Shown piece after piece: positions 1 through 8,724 of a DNA stretch of 45,962 nucleotides. The DNA lies in contig NZ_FQZD01000030.1 in NCBI RefSeq assembly GCF_900141835.1, positions 1-45,962 of the forward strand, read 5' to 3'. The notes beneath the pieces were generated by a model that did no database searches, was not told the origin of the DNA, and saw only the letters and a list, made by a program, of their open reading frames with translations. Positions within the stretch are counted from its first letter, which is position 1. Each line of letters begins with the position of its first letter. Both the position numbers and the translations under genes were made by a program. This DNA comes from Propionispora hippei DSM 15287 (GTDB lineage: Bacteria > Bacillota > Negativicutes > Propionisporales > Propionisporaceae).

Positions 1-88
1 GGGGAGCGATGACGCAGAGCCAGGAGAACTGCCTATCTGACAATCACCGGTTGACCTGCGAGCGACGGGGAGGCGATTACGACGGAAA
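1..88 (+). promoter_or_regulatory. Cobalamin riboswitch, 3' part (cut by window start)
   Basis: The conserved B12-box core (AGCCAGGAGAACTGCC, about 18-33) is followed by CAATCACCG and a GCGACGGGGAGGCGATTAC tail. This is the same order as in the complete cobalamin riboswitches at 17.6, 18.1, 29.6 and 40.0 kb in this window. The 5' half lies outside. It sits directly upstream of a terminator hairpin and the acyl-CoA dehydrogenase/4-hydroxybutyrate operon, so it probably switches that operon off when adenosylcobalamin is plentiful. The regulatory direction is family knowledge; the link to the operon is inferred from position. Confidence 0.85.
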
Positions 89-152
89 GTCTATAGCCAT
101 AGGCTATTTTCAAATTGTCCTTTTTAAGGATACCGAAAATAGTGCTGGGAAG

Positions 153-219
153 ATAGGTTTCTTTTGTGATCAACTTTTACGGCGGCAGGCCGGTTGATGG
201 CAAAGGAAACCTATTTTTA
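153..219 (+). terminator. Riboswitch expression-platform terminator
   Basis: A long imperfect hairpin pairs ATAGGTTTC..TTTG..ATCAAC (from 153) with GTTGAT..CAAAGGAAACCTAT (to 213) and is followed by a T-rich run. It lies between the riboswitch core and the first gene at 261, as expected for a transcriptional off-switch. Confidence 0.75.
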
Positions 220-260
220 TTTGACTTAAGACAAAGACAAAAAGGAGAGAAGAGATACGC

Positions 261-1403
261 ATGTTTACATTTACTGAAGAGCAGGAAATGCTTCGCCGTG
301 CCGTACGTGAGTTTGTGGAAGCGGAAGTGGCTCCTAAAGCACAGGAATGGGATGAGCAGGATCATTGTCCGGCAGAACTGTTTCCTCTGCTAGGCGATAT
401 GGGGATAACCGGGATTTTTGTGCCGGAAACGTATGGCGGCGTAGGCTTGGGCTACGTGGAGCGGGTTATCTGCCTGGAAGAACTGGCCCGCCACTGTGCC
501 GGTCTGGCGATTACGGTGATGGCCCATCAACTGTGCATGGGCGGTGTCATGAACTATGCCACAGAAGAGCAAAAGCAAAAGTATCTGCCTGATTTGGCCA
601 GAGGCAGAAAAATCGGGGCGCTGTCACTGACGGAGGCTACCGGCGGTTCTAATTTCATGGGACAGACAGCTAATGGGGAATGGAAAGACGGTCAGTGGGT
701 GCTCAATGGCCGTAAGTGTTTTATCACCAATGCCCACCTTGCCGATCTTGACCTGTGGACGGTTGTTACCGGGAAAAATGCCAAAGGCCGGCCTGAACTA
801 AGTGCCTTCCTGATTGACCGGGGAACGCCGGGGCATACGCCGGGAAGAGCCGAACACAAACTGGGCATGCGCTCGTCTAACACCGGTGATGTAAGCTGCG
901 TCAATGTCCGGGTGGATTCTTCCCAAATGCTCGATCAACGGGGCAAAGGTGCCAAAGTGGCACTGAGCACCATTCAGGAAGTAGGCCGTGCCGGCATGAG
1001 TGCCATTAGTCTGGGGATTCTGCGTGGCTGTCTGGAGGAATCGGTCCGGTTCTCCAATGAGCGGATTATCTATGGCAAGCCGCTGCACCACATGACCAAT
1101 ATCCAGTTTGCCCTGGCGGAAAACCGGCTGGATTATGAGACGGCCCGTTTGCTGACCTATCGGGCTGCGTCCATGAAGGACAAAGGCGTCCCTTGTTCTG
1201 CCGAGTTTGCCATGGCCAAATATGCGGCTACCGAAGGAGCAATCCGGGCGGCAAAACGGACCATTGATCTCATGGGCGGTTATGGCGTGATTAATGAATA
1301 TCCCGTAGGGAGATATTTAAGAGACGCCCTGGCCGGTTCGACTGCCGGCGGGACTTCAGATGTCCTGAAAGTGGTCATTGCCGGTGAAACGGTGAAACAG
1401 TAG
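261..1403 (+). CDS. Acyl-CoA dehydrogenase-like flavoprotein (Acd1), catalytic Glu replaced
   Basis: This 380-residue protein has the full acyl-CoA dehydrogenase fold: helical N-domain, middle beta-domain (LTEATGGSNFMG), and a C-domain with the R..YGKPL and DLMGGYGV motifs. The start follows AAGGAGAG. It heads the operon and lies next to EtfBA, so electrons probably pass to or from ETF. It is oddly built. At the position where Acd2 in the same operon has the usual catalytic base (E363 in IFEGTNQVQ), this protein has G363 (STAGGTSDV). The alternative Glu position used by isovaleryl-CoA dehydrogenases also appears to be Gly (QEVGRAG). It may act on an unusual substrate or be a non-catalytic ETF partner. 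The family is certain, the substrate is not. Confidence 0.85.
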   Translation: MFTFTEEQEMLRRAVREFVEAEVAPKAQEWDEQDHCPAELFPLLGDMGITGIFVPETYGGVGLGYVERVICLEELARHCAGLAITVMAHQLCMGGVMNYATEEQKQKYLPDLARGRKIGALSLTEATGGSNFMGQTANGEWKDGQWVLNGRKCFITNAHLADLDLWTVVTGKNAKGRPELSAFLIDRGTPGHTPGRAEHKLGMRSSNTGDVSCVNVRVDSSQMLDQRGKGAKVALSTIQEVGRAGMSAISLGILRGCLEESVRFSNERIIYGKPLHHMTNIQFALAENRLDYETARLLTYRAASMKDKGVPCSAEFAMAKYAATEGAIRAAKRTIDLMGGYGVINEYPVGRYLRDALAGSTAGGTSDVLKVVIAGETVKQ

Positions 1404-1447
1404 TTCCCTGGAAGCTTAATTTATATCAGGCATAAGGAGAGATTGTT

Positions 1448-2269
1448 ATGGGACTAAACATAGCGGTGTGTATCAAATCGGTACCCGATCCGGCTTATTA
1501 CGATAAGATCAGCATTGATCCTAAGACGAAAACTATTACCCGTAAAGGAATTCCGGCCATTATCAGCCCGGGAGATAAGCACGCTTTGGAAGCGGCTCTG
1601 CAGTTAAAGGATCAATATGGCGGTACAGTTACCGTCATTGGCATGGCGCCGCCGGAAGCAAAAAAGGAATTATATGAAGCGCTGGCCATGGGGGCTGATG
1701 AGGCCGTGCTGTTAAGCGACCGGGCTTTTGCCGGTGCCGACACGCTGGCTACTTCGTACACACTGGCTCAAGGGCTGAAAAGAAGCGGCGACTTTGATAT
1801 GGTGCTGACGGGAACGGAGAGCGCCGACGGCGCTACCTCCCAGGTACCGGCCCAGTTGGCTGAGTGTCTGGAACTGCCCCATTTGTGGAATGTGAAAGAG
1901 TTTTCCCTGACTGAGCAGCGTCAAATACAGGCGAAGGTGAAGCTGGATGCGGCTACCGGCGAATATCTTGTTACTTTGCCAGCGGTACTGGCCATTGCCC
2001 GGGAAGCAAATAAACCGCGCTATATCAACGCTTTCGGCATTGTTAAGGCCAGGGGCAAAAAACTGACTGTGCTGGATAACCGGGAACTGCAGGCAGACGA
2101 GAAAAAAATCGGCCAAAAGGGTTCGCCAACCTGGCCGGGTGATATTTTTATCGCTTCCCTGTCGCGTAGAGGTCAGGCCCTGACCGGTACACCGGAAGAA
2201 ATTGCTGCCGGTTTAATTGAAAAAATACGTGCTGCCGGGATCAATCCGGTTGCTGCGAAGGAGGCGTAA
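1448..2269 (+). CDS. etfB: Electron transfer flavoprotein beta subunit
   Basis: The 273-residue length and the N-terminus (NIAVCIKSVPDP) are typical of EtfB. The nucleotide-binding segment GTESADGATSQVPAQLAE lies near residues 122-139. It forms a heterodimer with the EtfA encoded 3 nt downstream and shuttles electrons between NADH or ferredoxin and the acyl-CoA dehydrogenases on either side. In butyrate-forming anaerobes such Bcd-Etf complexes can bifurcate electrons, driving ferredoxin reduction with crotonyl-CoA reduction. Whether this one bifurcates cannot be settled by eye. The start follows AAGGAGAGATTGTT. Confidence 0.93.
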   Translation: MGLNIAVCIKSVPDPAYYDKISIDPKTKTITRKGIPAIISPGDKHALEAALQLKDQYGGTVTVIGMAPPEAKKELYEALAMGADEAVLLSDRAFAGADTLATSYTLAQGLKRSGDFDMVLTGTESADGATSQVPAQLAECLELPHLWNVKEFSLTEQRQIQAKVKLDAATGEYLVTLPAVLAIAREANKPRYINAFGIVKARGKKLTVLDNRELQADEKKIGQKGSPTWPGDIFIASLSRRGQALTGTPEEIAAGLIEKIRAAGINPVAAKEA

Positions 2270-2272
2270 ATA

Positions 2273-3319
2273 ATGACGCAGAGCTATCAGCGGGAAGATT
2301 ATCACGGCATATGGGTTATCGCCGAACAGGATGGTGACCGGGTCAACCACGTGAGTCTGGAGCTTTTAACCAAAGCCAGAGAATTAAAAGAACAGGGCAA
2401 GCTTACCGAACCGGTAACTGCCGTGCTGCTGGGAACCAATCTGGCCAAATTTCCGGCCAAACTGGCCGAAGCCGGCGCGGAAGCCGTGATTGTTGTGGAT
2501 CATAGCGCATTACGCTATTTCCAGAATGAAACCTATGCCTTGGTGCTTAAAGAACTGGTGGGGGCAAGAAAACCGGCAATCGTTCTGATGGGCGCCACGG
2601 CAGCCGGTTCTGATTTGGCGCCTACCTTGGGCGCTAAATTGTGGACCGGCGTAGCCGCTCACTGCGTGGATATGAAATTAAACGATGAAGGTAATTTGGT
2701 GGCCGTGGTGCCGGCTTTTGGCGGCAAAGTATTGGGCGACATTCTGTGTCCCGAACTCCGGCCGCAAATGGCAACTGTTCGTCCCGGCATTTTGGGCAAA
2801 GCGCTTTGCTTCCCCCATGAGAACTATCAGATAGAACATTATGATCCCTCGTCTGCCTTGACTAAGGACAAAGGCCTGGTACGGGCGCTGGGCATCAGCT
2901 ATGAACCGGTGCAGGGCGTTCCATTGGAAGAAGCGGACGTGGTAGTGGCCGGCGGTTTTGGCGCAGCTACCGAAGAAAACTGGCAGTTGGTGGAAACGCT
3001 GGCCAGCTTGCTGGGCGGCGCCGTGGGCTGCACCAGACCGCCCCTGGATGAAGGCTGGGCCAGGGATTATCAGATGATCGGCACCAGCGGCAAATCGGTT
3101 CGTCCCAAAGTATATATCGGCGTAGGCATCTCCGGCGCCACCCACCATGTTTGCGGGATGAAGGACGCCGGGCTGGTTATTTCCATCAATAAAGATGAAA
3201 AGGCTCCTATCTTCGAAGTGTCCGATATTCGTGTTATTGCCGATGCCGCGACTATTCTGCCGCTGGTTATTGAAAGCTTGCAAAAAAATGATGAAGATGA
3301 GGTCTGCAAGCTTGCCTGA
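2273..3319 (+). CDS. etfA: Electron transfer flavoprotein alpha subunit
   Basis: A 348-residue EtfA with two domains. The N-terminal part (GIWVIAEQDGDRVNHVSLELL; VLMGATAAGSDLAPTLGAKL) packs against EtfB. The C-terminal FAD domain carries VVAGGFGAATEENWQLVETLA and the signature VYIGVGISGATHHVCGMKDA followed by ISINKDEKAPIFEVSDI. It starts 3 nt after etfB behind GGAGG, so translational coupling is likely. It should carry the FAD that exchanges electrons with Acd1 or Acd2. A truncated paralogue of its N-domain is encoded at 12906-13469. Confidence 0.93.
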   Translation: MTQSYQREDYHGIWVIAEQDGDRVNHVSLELLTKARELKEQGKLTEPVTAVLLGTNLAKFPAKLAEAGAEAVIVVDHSALRYFQNETYALVLKELVGARKPAIVLMGATAAGSDLAPTLGAKLWTGVAAHCVDMKLNDEGNLVAVVPAFGGKVLGDILCPELRPQMATVRPGILGKALCFPHENYQIEHYDPSSALTKDKGLVRALGISYEPVQGVPLEEADVVVAGGFGAATEENWQLVETLASLLGGAVGCTRPPLDEGWARDYQMIGTSGKSVRPKVYIGVGISGATHHVCGMKDAGLVISINKDEKAPIFEVSDIRVIADAATILPLVIESLQKNDEDEVCKLA

Positions 3320-3344
3320 TGCCGACTAAGGAGGGGGAAAAGAC

Positions 3345-4487
3345 ATGCAGTTTGAGCTGAGCAAGGAACAAGAAGCATGGCGCCGGTTGAGTCAGAAGTT
3401 TGCTGTGAAATATATTGCTCCTACCGTTCAGGAACGGGATGAGGCGGAGGAGTTTTCCCGCTCTTTGTATGATGAGCTGGGACTGCTGGGGCTTACCGGG
3501 ATTTGTTTTCCGGAAAAGTATGGCGGTCGTGGCGGCGATTGCCTCAGCTATATCCTGGCGGCAGAAGAATTGGCCAAGGTGGATGACAGCCTGGCGGTGT
3601 CACTTTCAGCTTCCGTTATGCTTTGCCAATGGCCGCTTTACCAATATGGCACGGAAGACCAAAAGGAACGTTATCTGAAACTGCTGGCGGAAGGCAAGAA
3701 GCTGGGGGCTTTTGCGCTGACCGAACCGCAGGCAGGTACTGATGCGGCCGGGCAGCAGACCACAGCCACCCGCCAGGGCGACGGCTACCGGCTGCGGGGC
3801 AATAAGATTTTCATTACCAATGGCGGTGAGGCGGAAACCTACGTCGTATTCGCCATGACTGATAAAAGCAAGGGAATCAAAGGCATCAGTGCTTTTATTC
3901 TGGAAAAGGGCATGCCTGGCTTTACCTTTGGTAAAACCGAACGAAAGCTGGGCATCCGCAGTTCGGTGACCAGGGAATTGATTTTCCAGGATGTCTATGT
4001 ACCCGGGGAGAATTTGCTGGGAGCCGAAGGGCAGGGCTTTAAGATCGCCATGACGACGCTGGATGGCGGACGCGTCAGCGTGGCGGCTCAGGCGCTGGGG
4101 ATCGCCCAGGCCGCGCTGGATTATGCGTTGGCCTATGCCAAGCAAAGAGAACAGTTTGGCAAACCGGTCGTTGCCAATCAGGGGATTTCCTTCTTATTAG
4201 CCGATATGGCGACGAGAGTGGAGGCGGCGCGGCTGCTTACTTATCAGGCGGCGGCCGCCAGAGACTTGGGGAAGTCCTGCGCCAAGGAGGCGGCGATGGC
4301 TAAGCTGTTTGCCTCCGACATTGCTATGGCGGCAGCTACTGATGCAGTGCAGATTTTTGGCGGCTATGGCTATCGGCGGGAATTTCCGGTGGAACGTCTG
4401 TTGCGCGATGCTAAAATCACCCAGATATTTGAGGGAACCAACCAGGTGCAGCGAATGGTTATTGCCGGTGCGCTGCTGAAAGACTGA
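3345..4487 (+). CDS. Butyryl-CoA dehydrogenase-type acyl-CoA dehydrogenase (Acd2)
   Basis: A 380-residue short-chain acyl-CoA dehydrogenase. It has the FAD/substrate motifs FALTEPQAGTDA and FITNG, the C-domain R..FGKPV, QIFGGYGY, and the catalytic Glu in IFEGTNQVQR (E363). It lies directly after etfBA with an AGGAGGGGG ribosome binding site. The most likely reaction is reduction of crotonyl-CoA to butyryl-CoA with electrons from EtfBA, the last step of the succinyl-CoA to butyryl-CoA route encoded in this operon. The chain-length preference cannot be read from the sequence, so another short-chain enoyl-CoA remains possible. Confidence 0.9.
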   Translation: MQFELSKEQEAWRRLSQKFAVKYIAPTVQERDEAEEFSRSLYDELGLLGLTGICFPEKYGGRGGDCLSYILAAEELAKVDDSLAVSLSASVMLCQWPLYQYGTEDQKERYLKLLAEGKKLGAFALTEPQAGTDAAGQQTTATRQGDGYRLRGNKIFITNGGEAETYVVFAMTDKSKGIKGISAFILEKGMPGFTFGKTERKLGIRSSVTRELIFQDVYVPGENLLGAEGQGFKIAMTTLDGGRVSVAAQALGIAQAALDYALAYAKQREQFGKPVVANQGISFLLADMATRVEAARLLTYQAAAARDLGKSCAKEAAMAKLFASDIAMAAATDAVQIFGGYGYRREFPVERLLRDAKITQIFEGTNQVQRMVIAGALLKD

Positions 4488-4530
4488 AAGTACGACTTAA
4501 TTATAAAACATACGTAAGGAGAGGATTTAA

Positions 4531-5889
4531 ATGGAAGGAACTATAGACATTTTGATGGCGAAGGCCAAGGCGGCGCAGAGCGCCATTGAGGATTACACGC
4601 AGGAAGAGATCGATCAATTAGTAAGGGTCATTGGCCAGGTGGTCTATGACAATGCCGAAATGCTGGCGAGAGAAGCGGTAGACGAAACCGGGATGGGTGT
4701 CTATGAAGACAAAGTAGCTAAATGCCGGGGTAAATCGCAAACTATCTGGCACAACCTGAAGGATAAGAAATCAGTAGGCATTATTAAAGAGGAACCGGAA
4801 AAAGGTTTGCTTTATGTGGCGAAGCCTAAAGGCGTTATTGCTGCGATTACTCCAACCACCAACCCGGTTGTTACGCCTATGTGCAATGCCATGTTTGCCT
4901 TAAAGGGCCGGAATGTTATCATCGTGGCACCCCATCCCCGCTCGAAAAAATGTTCCGCTCATACGGTGAATTTAATGCGGAACGAGCTGAAAAAACTGGG
5001 TGCTCCGGAAGATTTGATCCAGGTGATTGAGGAGCCGACGATGGAGTTGACCCAGGAATTAATGAAGGCTGCCGACGTGGTGGTTGCCACCGGCGGTATG
5101 GGTCTGGTCAAAGCTGCTTATGCCAGCGGTAAACCGGCCTACGGCGTGGGCGCCGGCAATGTGCAGGTTATCGTCGACCGCGGTTATGATTATGATCAGG
5201 CGGCTAAGGATGTTATTGCGGGCCGTAAATTTGACAATGGGATTATTTGCTCCGGTGAACAATGCATTATTGCGCCGAAGGAAGATCATGTAGCTGTTAT
5301 GGCCGCTTTTGAACGCAACGGCGCTTACTATATTCAGGATGAACCCACCGTTGATAAGTTTAGAAAAGTCATGTTCCCCGAAGGAAAAATCAATTCGGCG
5401 CTGGTTGGCAAGTCGGTGCAGTACATTGCTGATGCTGCCGGAGTCAGCGTGCCGGAAAATACGAAGATTATCGTTTTGAAACCGCAGGGACGGGGTACGG
5501 CAGATTTATTATGCAAGGAAAAAATGTTCCCCATTATGATCACCCTGCCCTACGATACCTTTGAAGAAGCGGTTGAAATCGCCAATACCAATCTGCTTTA
5601 TGAGGGAGCCGGTCATACGGCGGCCATTCATTCCCATAATGAAGAGCATATCCGCCATGCCGGAGCTGTGCTGCCGATCAGCCGCCTGGTAGTCAATCAA
5701 CCGTCTTCCACCGGTGCCGGCGGCAGCTTCTATAACGGCTTTAACCCGACGACCACATTGGGCTGCGGTTCCTGGGGCAATAACAGCATCTCTGAAAACC
5801 TGAACTATGAGCATTTGATTAATGTATCCCGTATCGGCTTTTTCATGAAAGATATTACCATTCCCACGGCCAAAGAAATCTGGGGCTAA
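4531..5889 (+). CDS. sucD: Succinate-semialdehyde dehydrogenase, CoA-acylating
   Basis: A 452-residue aldehyde dehydrogenase of the CoA-dependent SucD type. It reduces succinyl-CoA to succinate semialdehyde with NAD(P)H. The catalytic Cys240 lies in NGIICSGEQC; the motifs PKGVIAAITPTTNPV (about 99-113), ATGGMGLVKAAY and YGVGAGN match the SucD/AdhE aldehyde-domain family. The neighbours (4-hydroxybutyrate dehydrogenase, dehydratase, CoA-transferase) decide the substrate as succinyl-CoA rather than acetyl- or butyryl-CoA. The start is preceded by AAGGAGAGG. Confidence 0.9.
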   Translation: MEGTIDILMAKAKAAQSAIEDYTQEEIDQLVRVIGQVVYDNAEMLAREAVDETGMGVYEDKVAKCRGKSQTIWHNLKDKKSVGIIKEEPEKGLLYVAKPKGVIAAITPTTNPVVTPMCNAMFALKGRNVIIVAPHPRSKKCSAHTVNLMRNELKKLGAPEDLIQVIEEPTMELTQELMKAADVVVATGGMGLVKAAYASGKPAYGVGAGNVQVIVDRGYDYDQAAKDVIAGRKFDNGIICSGEQCIIAPKEDHVAVMAAFERNGAYYIQDEPTVDKFRKVMFPEGKINSALVGKSVQYIADAAGVSVPENTKIIVLKPQGRGTADLLCKEKMFPIMITLPYDTFEEAVEIANTNLLYEGAGHTAAIHSHNEEHIRHAGAVLPISRLVVNQPSSTGAGGSFYNGFNPTTTLGCGSWGNNSISENLNYEHLINVSRIGFFMKDITIPTAKEIWG

Positions 5890-5909
5890 AACAGAGGAGG
5901 TTGATAAAC

Positions 5910-7022
5910 ATGGTACCTTTTAGACTGGTTCCCCGTATCGCATTGCATTCGAGCTTTGCGGAATTTATTAAGGAATTTCAGCTTAGTGGAGAGGACTTAA
6001 TTGTTACTAACGAATTTATTCAGACCGGCGTGAAACCGGCCGATTTGGCGGCCCGGGTTGTTTTTCAGGAACGGTTTGGTACAGGCGAACCTTCCAATGT
6101 GATGATGGACAGCATCTTTCAGGAAGCGCGTCGCCAGCCTTATAAACGGGTCATAGCCGTAGGCGGCGGTACGGTCATCGATGTGGCCAAGCTGTTGGCT
6201 TTGGGCGGCGGCGGCAGCACGGTGGATTATTTTGAAGGACGCATCCCGGTGGAAAAAGCCAGGGAACTGATTATTATCCCGACAACCTGCGGGACCGGCA
6301 GTGAAGTAACCAACATTGCCATTATGGAGATCAGAGAACAGAAAACCAAGAAAGGTCTGGCGACAGATGCGATTTTCGCCGACTATGCCGTTTTAATTCC
6401 GGAGCTCTTAGCGAGCCTGCCTTATCAGGTATTTGCCACCAGCTCGATCGACGCCCTGATTCACGCTACGGAATCGTTTGTGGCACCGGGATCAAATCCT
6501 CTGACCGAATTATATGCCATACAGGCCATTGCCATGATTCTGCAGGGGTATAAAACCATTGCTGCGGGAGGGAAGGACGCTCGGCGGGAGCTTATGGGCG
6601 ACTTCCTGCTGGCCAGCACCTATGCCGGTATCGCCTTCGGCAATACCGGGGTTGGGGCGGTGCATGCCTTGTCCTATCCGCTGGGCGGCGTATATCACGT
6701 ACCCCATGGCGAAGCCAATCAGCAGATGTTTACCACCATCTTCCGGGCCTATAAAGAGATCAAGCCCCAGGGCAAAATCGAAGCCTTGGAAGAAATCCTG
6801 TCGTACAACTTAGGAGTTCCTGCACGCGAAGTATGGCCGTCCTTTGACAGCCTGCTGGAGGCTATCCTGCCCAGAAAACCGCTCAAAGCATACGGTATGA
6901 GAGAGGAAGACATCACACTCTTTACCGACAGTGTCATAAAAAATCAGCAGCGGTTATTGAAAAACAATTATGTTCCTTTGTCCAGAGAGCAGATGATCGC
7001 CATTTACACCGAGTTGTACTAG
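5910..7022 (+). CDS. 4-Hydroxybutyrate dehydrogenase (iron-type alcohol dehydrogenase)
   Basis: A 370-residue group III alcohol dehydrogenase that should reduce succinate semialdehyde to 4-hydroxybutyrate with NADH. Visible motifs are the nucleotide-binding VGGGTVIDVAK, TTCGTGSEVTN, and the metal-site histidines in DALIHATESF and VHALSYPLGGVYHVPHGEAN. The ATG at 5910 was chosen because GAGGAGG lies 9 nt upstream; a TTG at 5901 would have no spacing. It follows sucD by 20 nt and equals 4hbD of Clostridium kluyveri in context. Substrate assignment rests on the neighbouring genes. Confidence 0.9.
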   Translation: MVPFRLVPRIALHSSFAEFIKEFQLSGEDLIVTNEFIQTGVKPADLAARVVFQERFGTGEPSNVMMDSIFQEARRQPYKRVIAVGGGTVIDVAKLLALGGGGSTVDYFEGRIPVEKARELIIIPTTCGTGSEVTNIAIMEIREQKTKKGLATDAIFADYAVLIPELLASLPYQVFATSSIDALIHATESFVAPGSNPLTELYAIQAIAMILQGYKTIAAGGKDARRELMGDFLLASTYAGIAFGNTGVGAVHALSYPLGGVYHVPHGEANQQMFTTIFRAYKEIKPQGKIEALEEILSYNLGVPAREVWPSFDSLLEAILPRKPLKAYGMREEDITLFTDSVIKNQQRLLKNNYVPLSREQMIAIYTELY

Positions 7023-7026
7023 ATGC

Positions 7027-7138
7027 TATTAATGAACCTGTCGTTATGACGAATAGATTTTTCGTCTGGTACGGAGGTAAAGCCGCACAGGCTACTTCGA
7101 AGATTTTCTAACATGGCCGGACGAAAGAAGATCCGTCA
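7027..7138 (+). repeat. MITE-like repeat family A, divergent copy (A3)
   Basis: A diverged relative of the 138-bp repeat at 10392-10529. Shared blocks include ATTAATGA.CCTG, GTTTTTCG/ATTTTTCGTCTGG, AGGTAAAGCCGCA and GAAAGAAGATCCG.CAG. It fills the gap between the 4-hydroxybutyrate dehydrogenase and dehydratase genes and has no clear coding potential. Confidence 0.5.
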
Positions 7139-7170
7139 GAACGTGCAGCGAGAATAAAATTTTTTACCCG

Positions 7171-7217
7171 GGGCGTGTCTTCAAACTAACGGAATGATCC
7201 AGATAGAAGACACGCCC
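7171..7217 (+). repeat. Palindromic repeat family D, short copy (D3)
   Basis: A perfect 12-bp stem (GGGCGTGTCTTC with GAAGACACGCCC) closes a loop containing AAACTAACGGAATGATCC. The same left arm and loop recur at 32839 (copy D1). It lies 43 bp before the dehydratase start and could act as an mRNA-processing or stabilising hairpin inside the operon. Confidence 0.65.
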
Positions 7218-7259
7218 GAAGGAACCACTGAAACAGACAAAAATAAGGAGGGTTTAACC

Positions 7260-8723
7260 ATGGCGTTGAAAACACCGGAACAGTACGAGGAAAGTTTGCG
7301 TAAACTTAAACTTAAGGTATATCTGCAGGGAGAATTGGTGGAGAATCCGGTAGATCATCCAATTATCCGGCCGTCAATGAATTCGGTGAAAAAAACCTAC
7401 GAACTTGCCCAGAAGCCGGAATATGCCGATCTGATGACGGCTGTATCACATTTGACGGGAGAAAAGGTCAACCGTTTTTGCCATTTGCATCAAAGTACCG
7501 GAGACTTGGTGAATAAAGTGAAGATGCAGCGTCTGCTGGGCCAGCAGACTGCGGCTTGCTTCCAGCGATGTGTGGGGATGGACGCGATCAATGCCGTGGA
7601 CAGTGTGACCTTTGAGATGGACCAAAAATTAGGTACTGACTATCATGAACGGTTTAATCAGTTCTTGTTGAAAATGCAGCAGGAGGACTGGACGGTTGAC
7701 GGGGCCATGACCGATCCCAAGGGTGACCGGAGTCTGTCCCCCAGTAAACAGGCCGATCCCGATCTCTATGTTCATGTTGTGGAAAAGCGTCAGGATGGCA
7801 TTGTGGTACGCGGTGCCAAGGCACATCAAACAGGCGCGATCAATTCTCACTGGATTTTGGTTATGCCGACCATCGCCATGGGTAAGGACGACGCCGACTA
7901 TGCGCTTTCCTTTGCCGCACCGGCTGATGCGGAAGGTATCTTTTATATCTATGGCCGCCAGTCCTGTGATACGCGGAAACTGGAAGGCGGCAAGATTGAT
8001 GTAGGCAACCGTGAATTTGGCGGCCATGAAGCGTTGATGGTGTTTGATGATGTGTTTGTTCCCTGGGAAAACGTGTTCATGTGCGGTGAAACTGAATTTA
8101 GCGGTCTGTTGGTCGAGCGGTTTGCCGGTTACCACCGTCAAAGCTATGGCGGCTGTAAGGTTGGCGTAGGTGACGTCCTGATTGGGGCCGCCGCCGTGGC
8201 TGCCGAATATAACGGCGCGGCTAAAGCTTCCCATGTAAAAGATAAGCTGATTGAAATGACCCATTTGAATGAAACCTTATATGCCTGCGGCATTGCCTGC
8301 TCGGCGGAAGGCCATAAGACGGCATCAGGCAATTATCTGATCAACTTGCTGCTGGCCAATGTCTGTAAGCAGAATGTTACCCGCTATCCTTACGAAATCG
8401 CCAGACTGGCTGAAGACATTGCCGGCGGTCTGATGGTTACCATGCCGTCGGAAAAAGATTTGCATAATCCTGAAATTGGCAAAGTAGTGGAGAAATACTT
8501 TAAGGGTGTGTCTGATGTGCCGATGGAGCAGCGGATGCGGATTTTGCGTCTGGTGGAAAACCTTACCCTGGGCACGGCGGCGGTCGGCTACCGGACGGAA
8601 TCGATGCATGGAGCCGGTTCACCCCAGGCTCAGCGCATCATGATTGCCCGCCAGGGTAATCTGGAGCAGAAAAAACAACTGGCTAAAGCCATCGCGGGAA
8701 TTACTCAGGACAAGGCTAACTGA
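7260..8723 (+). CDS. abfD: 4-Hydroxybutyryl-CoA dehydratase / vinylacetyl-CoA isomerase
   Basis: A 487-residue radical dehydratase of the AbfD/4-hydroxyphenylacetate 3-monooxygenase fold. It converts 4-hydroxybutyryl-CoA to crotonyl-CoA using FAD and a [4Fe-4S] cluster. The known cluster ligands are in place: C100 and C104 (AACFQRCVG), H292 and C299 (YHRQSYGGCK). The start at 7260 follows AAGGAGGG; an upstream in-frame ATG at 7194 lies in the hairpin repeat and has no ribosome site. The enzyme is oxygen-sensitive in characterised clostridia, which fits an anaerobe. It is the diagnostic gene of the 4-hydroxybutyrate route. Confidence 0.96.
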   Translation: MALKTPEQYEESLRKLKLKVYLQGELVENPVDHPIIRPSMNSVKKTYELAQKPEYADLMTAVSHLTGEKVNRFCHLHQSTGDLVNKVKMQRLLGQQTAACFQRCVGMDAINAVDSVTFEMDQKLGTDYHERFNQFLLKMQQEDWTVDGAMTDPKGDRSLSPSKQADPDLYVHVVEKRQDGIVVRGAKAHQTGAINSHWILVMPTIAMGKDDADYALSFAAPADAEGIFYIYGRQSCDTRKLEGGKIDVGNREFGGHEALMVFDDVFVPWENVFMCGETEFSGLLVERFAGYHRQSYGGCKVGVGDVLIGAAAVAAEYNGAAKASHVKDKLIEMTHLNETLYACGIACSAEGHKTASGNYLINLLLANVCKQNVTRYPYEIARLAEDIAGGLMVTMPSEKDLHNPEIGKVVEKYFKGVSDVPMEQRMRILRLVENLTLGTAAVGYRTESMHGAGSPQAQRIMIARQGNLEQKKQLAKAIAGITQDKAN

Positions 8724-8724
8724 G

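Noticed and set aside
2678-3283. 201-codon minus-strand open frame opposite etfA
   Set aside because: It lies wholly inside a convincing etfA gene and shows no family motifs or ribosome site.
4531-5889. Butyraldehyde or propanediol-utilisation (PduP/EutE) aldehyde dehydrogenase
   Set aside because: No microcompartment shell or diol dehydratase genes are present. The neighbours form the complete 4-hydroxybutyrate route, so SucD is the better call.
7194-7259. Longer N-terminus for the 4-hydroxybutyryl-CoA dehydratase
   Set aside because: The extra 22 codons come from the palindromic repeat D3 and its flank. The ATG at 7260 has a strong AAGGAGGG site and gives the normal family N-terminus.
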